Assembly (NCBI RefSeq): GCF_012952065.1
Contig: NZ_JABCJJ010000011.1
Coordinates: forward strand, 50,611-114,610
Reading direction: 5' to 3'
Length of the DNA stretch: 64,000 nucleotides
DNA from: Cellulomonas fimi
GTDB lineage: Bacteria; Actinomycetota; Actinomycetes; Actinomycetales; Cellulomonadaceae
A program made the translations under genes and the position numbers. Below, one piece after another: positions 63,381 through 64,000 of this stretch; the stretch's first letter is position 1; each line of letters starts with the position of its first letter. Below the pieces are notes generated by a model. It searched no databases, was not told the origin of the DNA, and saw only the letters and a program-made list of their open reading frames with translations.

Positions 63381-63880
63381 TCGGGCTCGATCACGACGTC
63401 GAACCACACCGTCTTGCCGTCGCGGCCGTGGTGCTCGACGCCCCAGTCGGCGGCGAGCACCTCGACCAGAGCCATGCCCCGCCCGCTGTCCGCCGTCGGC
63501 TCGGGGTGCCGGACGACCGGGTCGGCCGTGCTCTCGTCACGCACCGAGACGCGCACCGTGTCTCCCGCGCGCCGCGCACGCACCCGTACCTCACCCCCGG
63601 TCGGACCGTGCAGCGCCGCGTTCGCGACGAGCTCACCCGTGAGGAGCTCGATGACCTGGTTCTCCACCCCGTAGACGCCCTCGGCGGCCAGCTCGTTCAT
63701 CACCCAGTGCCGCGCGACCCGCGCCGACGCCGTACGTGCCGGGAGCGTGAGCTCGTCGGCCCCGCGGGAGGTCCCCGACTGGTCGAGGTTCCGAACCCCC
63801 TGCTTGCCGCCCTGGATCGCTCTCAGATGCGTGCGCCCGCGATCCACGGGCCCAGCACGCGGCTCGTCTCGATCGCTCAC
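63377..63880 (-). CDS. ATP-binding anti-sigma/regulatory kinase-like protein (HATPase_c, SpoIIAB/RsbW type)
   Basis: From GTG 63880 (AAGGATGG upstream) it is 167 residues. The N-box helix ELLTGELVANAALHGPTGGE, the G1 motif ADSGRGMALVEVLAADWG and the end GRDGKTVWFDVVI define a GHKL ATPase of the RsbW type, common in Actinobacteria as partners of SpoIIE phosphatases and anti-anti-sigma factors. A 40-residue hydrophilic N-terminal extension precedes the domain. No partner gene is in the window. The remaining 63881-64000 contains no recognisable gene. Confidence 0.87.
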   Translation of the reverse strand: MSDRDEPRAGPVDRGRTHLRAIQGGKQGVRNLDQSGTSRGADELTLPARTASARVARHWVMNELAAEGVYGVENQVIELLTGELVANAALHGPTGGEVRVRARRAGDTVRVSVRDESTADPVVRHPEPTADSGRGMALVEVLAADWGVEHHGRDGKTVWFDVVIEPD

Positions 63881-64000
63881 TGGTCCACCATCCTTGTGTC
63901 GGCGCTCCCCGATGGGGCGCTGATGCACCCGAGGTGCCACCAGGTCATCGCCCTGCTCGCTTGACGCGTTCGACGTCCAGCATGAGATATGCGGGGTCTG

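Overview
This is a single contig segment of a very GC-rich (roughly 73-75% by eye) actinobacterial chromosome. Lsr2, MshA (mycothiol synthesis), a SenX3-type kinase, a folB-folK fusion, a deazaflavin-dependent nitroreductase, a SAM-IV riboswitch and many leaderless starts together point to Actinobacteria. The gene order tilS-hpt-ftsH-folE-folP-folB/K-DUF3180-PH-PH-DUF2520-panC-panD-nadB with lysS-lsr2 nearby suggests Micrococcales, Cellulomonas or a close relative; the genus is inference.

Layout. 1-4700: phosphate sensing (senX3, PHO box, phoU), gpmA, mshA, lsr2 and a small membrane protein. 4700-27300: a long minus-strand housekeeping block with many 1-4 bp stop/start overlaps (dacB, zinc metalloprotease, tilS, hpt, ftsH, folE, folP, folBK, DUF3180, two PH-domain proteins, DUF2520, panC, panD, nadB, then nadC and lysS). 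Three plus-strand genes (PLP decarboxylase, MFS transporter, SDR) sit between nadB and nadC. 27300-33200: ppa, a DUF559-type nuclease-like gene bracketed by matching hairpins, and a sulfur/methionine locus (metY, metX) led by a leaderless Cys-containing uORF. 33200-43100: MDR oxidoreductase, alpha/beta hydrolase, a protein with a possible modified-DNA reader domain, thiamine-binding protein, a GlcD/GlpC-type fusion, OsmC, M15 peptidase and an HTH protein. 43100-52900: isoaspartyl methyltransferase-like protein, a MacB/FtsX-type ABC exporter, RNase HI, F420-dependent reductase, 5'-3' exonuclease, a SAM-IV riboswitch-controlled flavin monooxygenase, NAD(P)HX dehydratase and a histidine phosphatase. 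52900-64000: ECF sigma factor with a membrane protein, MinD-like ATPase, CspA, TPR-like/GGDEF protein, a glutamine amidotransferase, a decayed PadR/HAAS locus, a secreted protein, a nucleotidyltransferase, an EEP-family phosphatase and an HATPase anti-sigma-type protein.

The most interesting material is regulatory and repetitive. It includes: (i) a compound leader before the NtaA/SnaA-type monooxygenase combining a SAM-IV aptamer, a short uORF with tandem Cys codons and a hairpin; (ii) a leaderless Cys uORF with a palindromic operator before metY; (iii) a five-copy family of 44-bp imperfect palindromes; (iv) a second family of hairpins with a GAGTGCG arm; (v) a PHO box between senX3 and phoU; (vi) several minisatellites and a 57-nt homopyrimidine tract. 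I saw no tRNA, rRNA, CRISPR array, transposase or phage gene.
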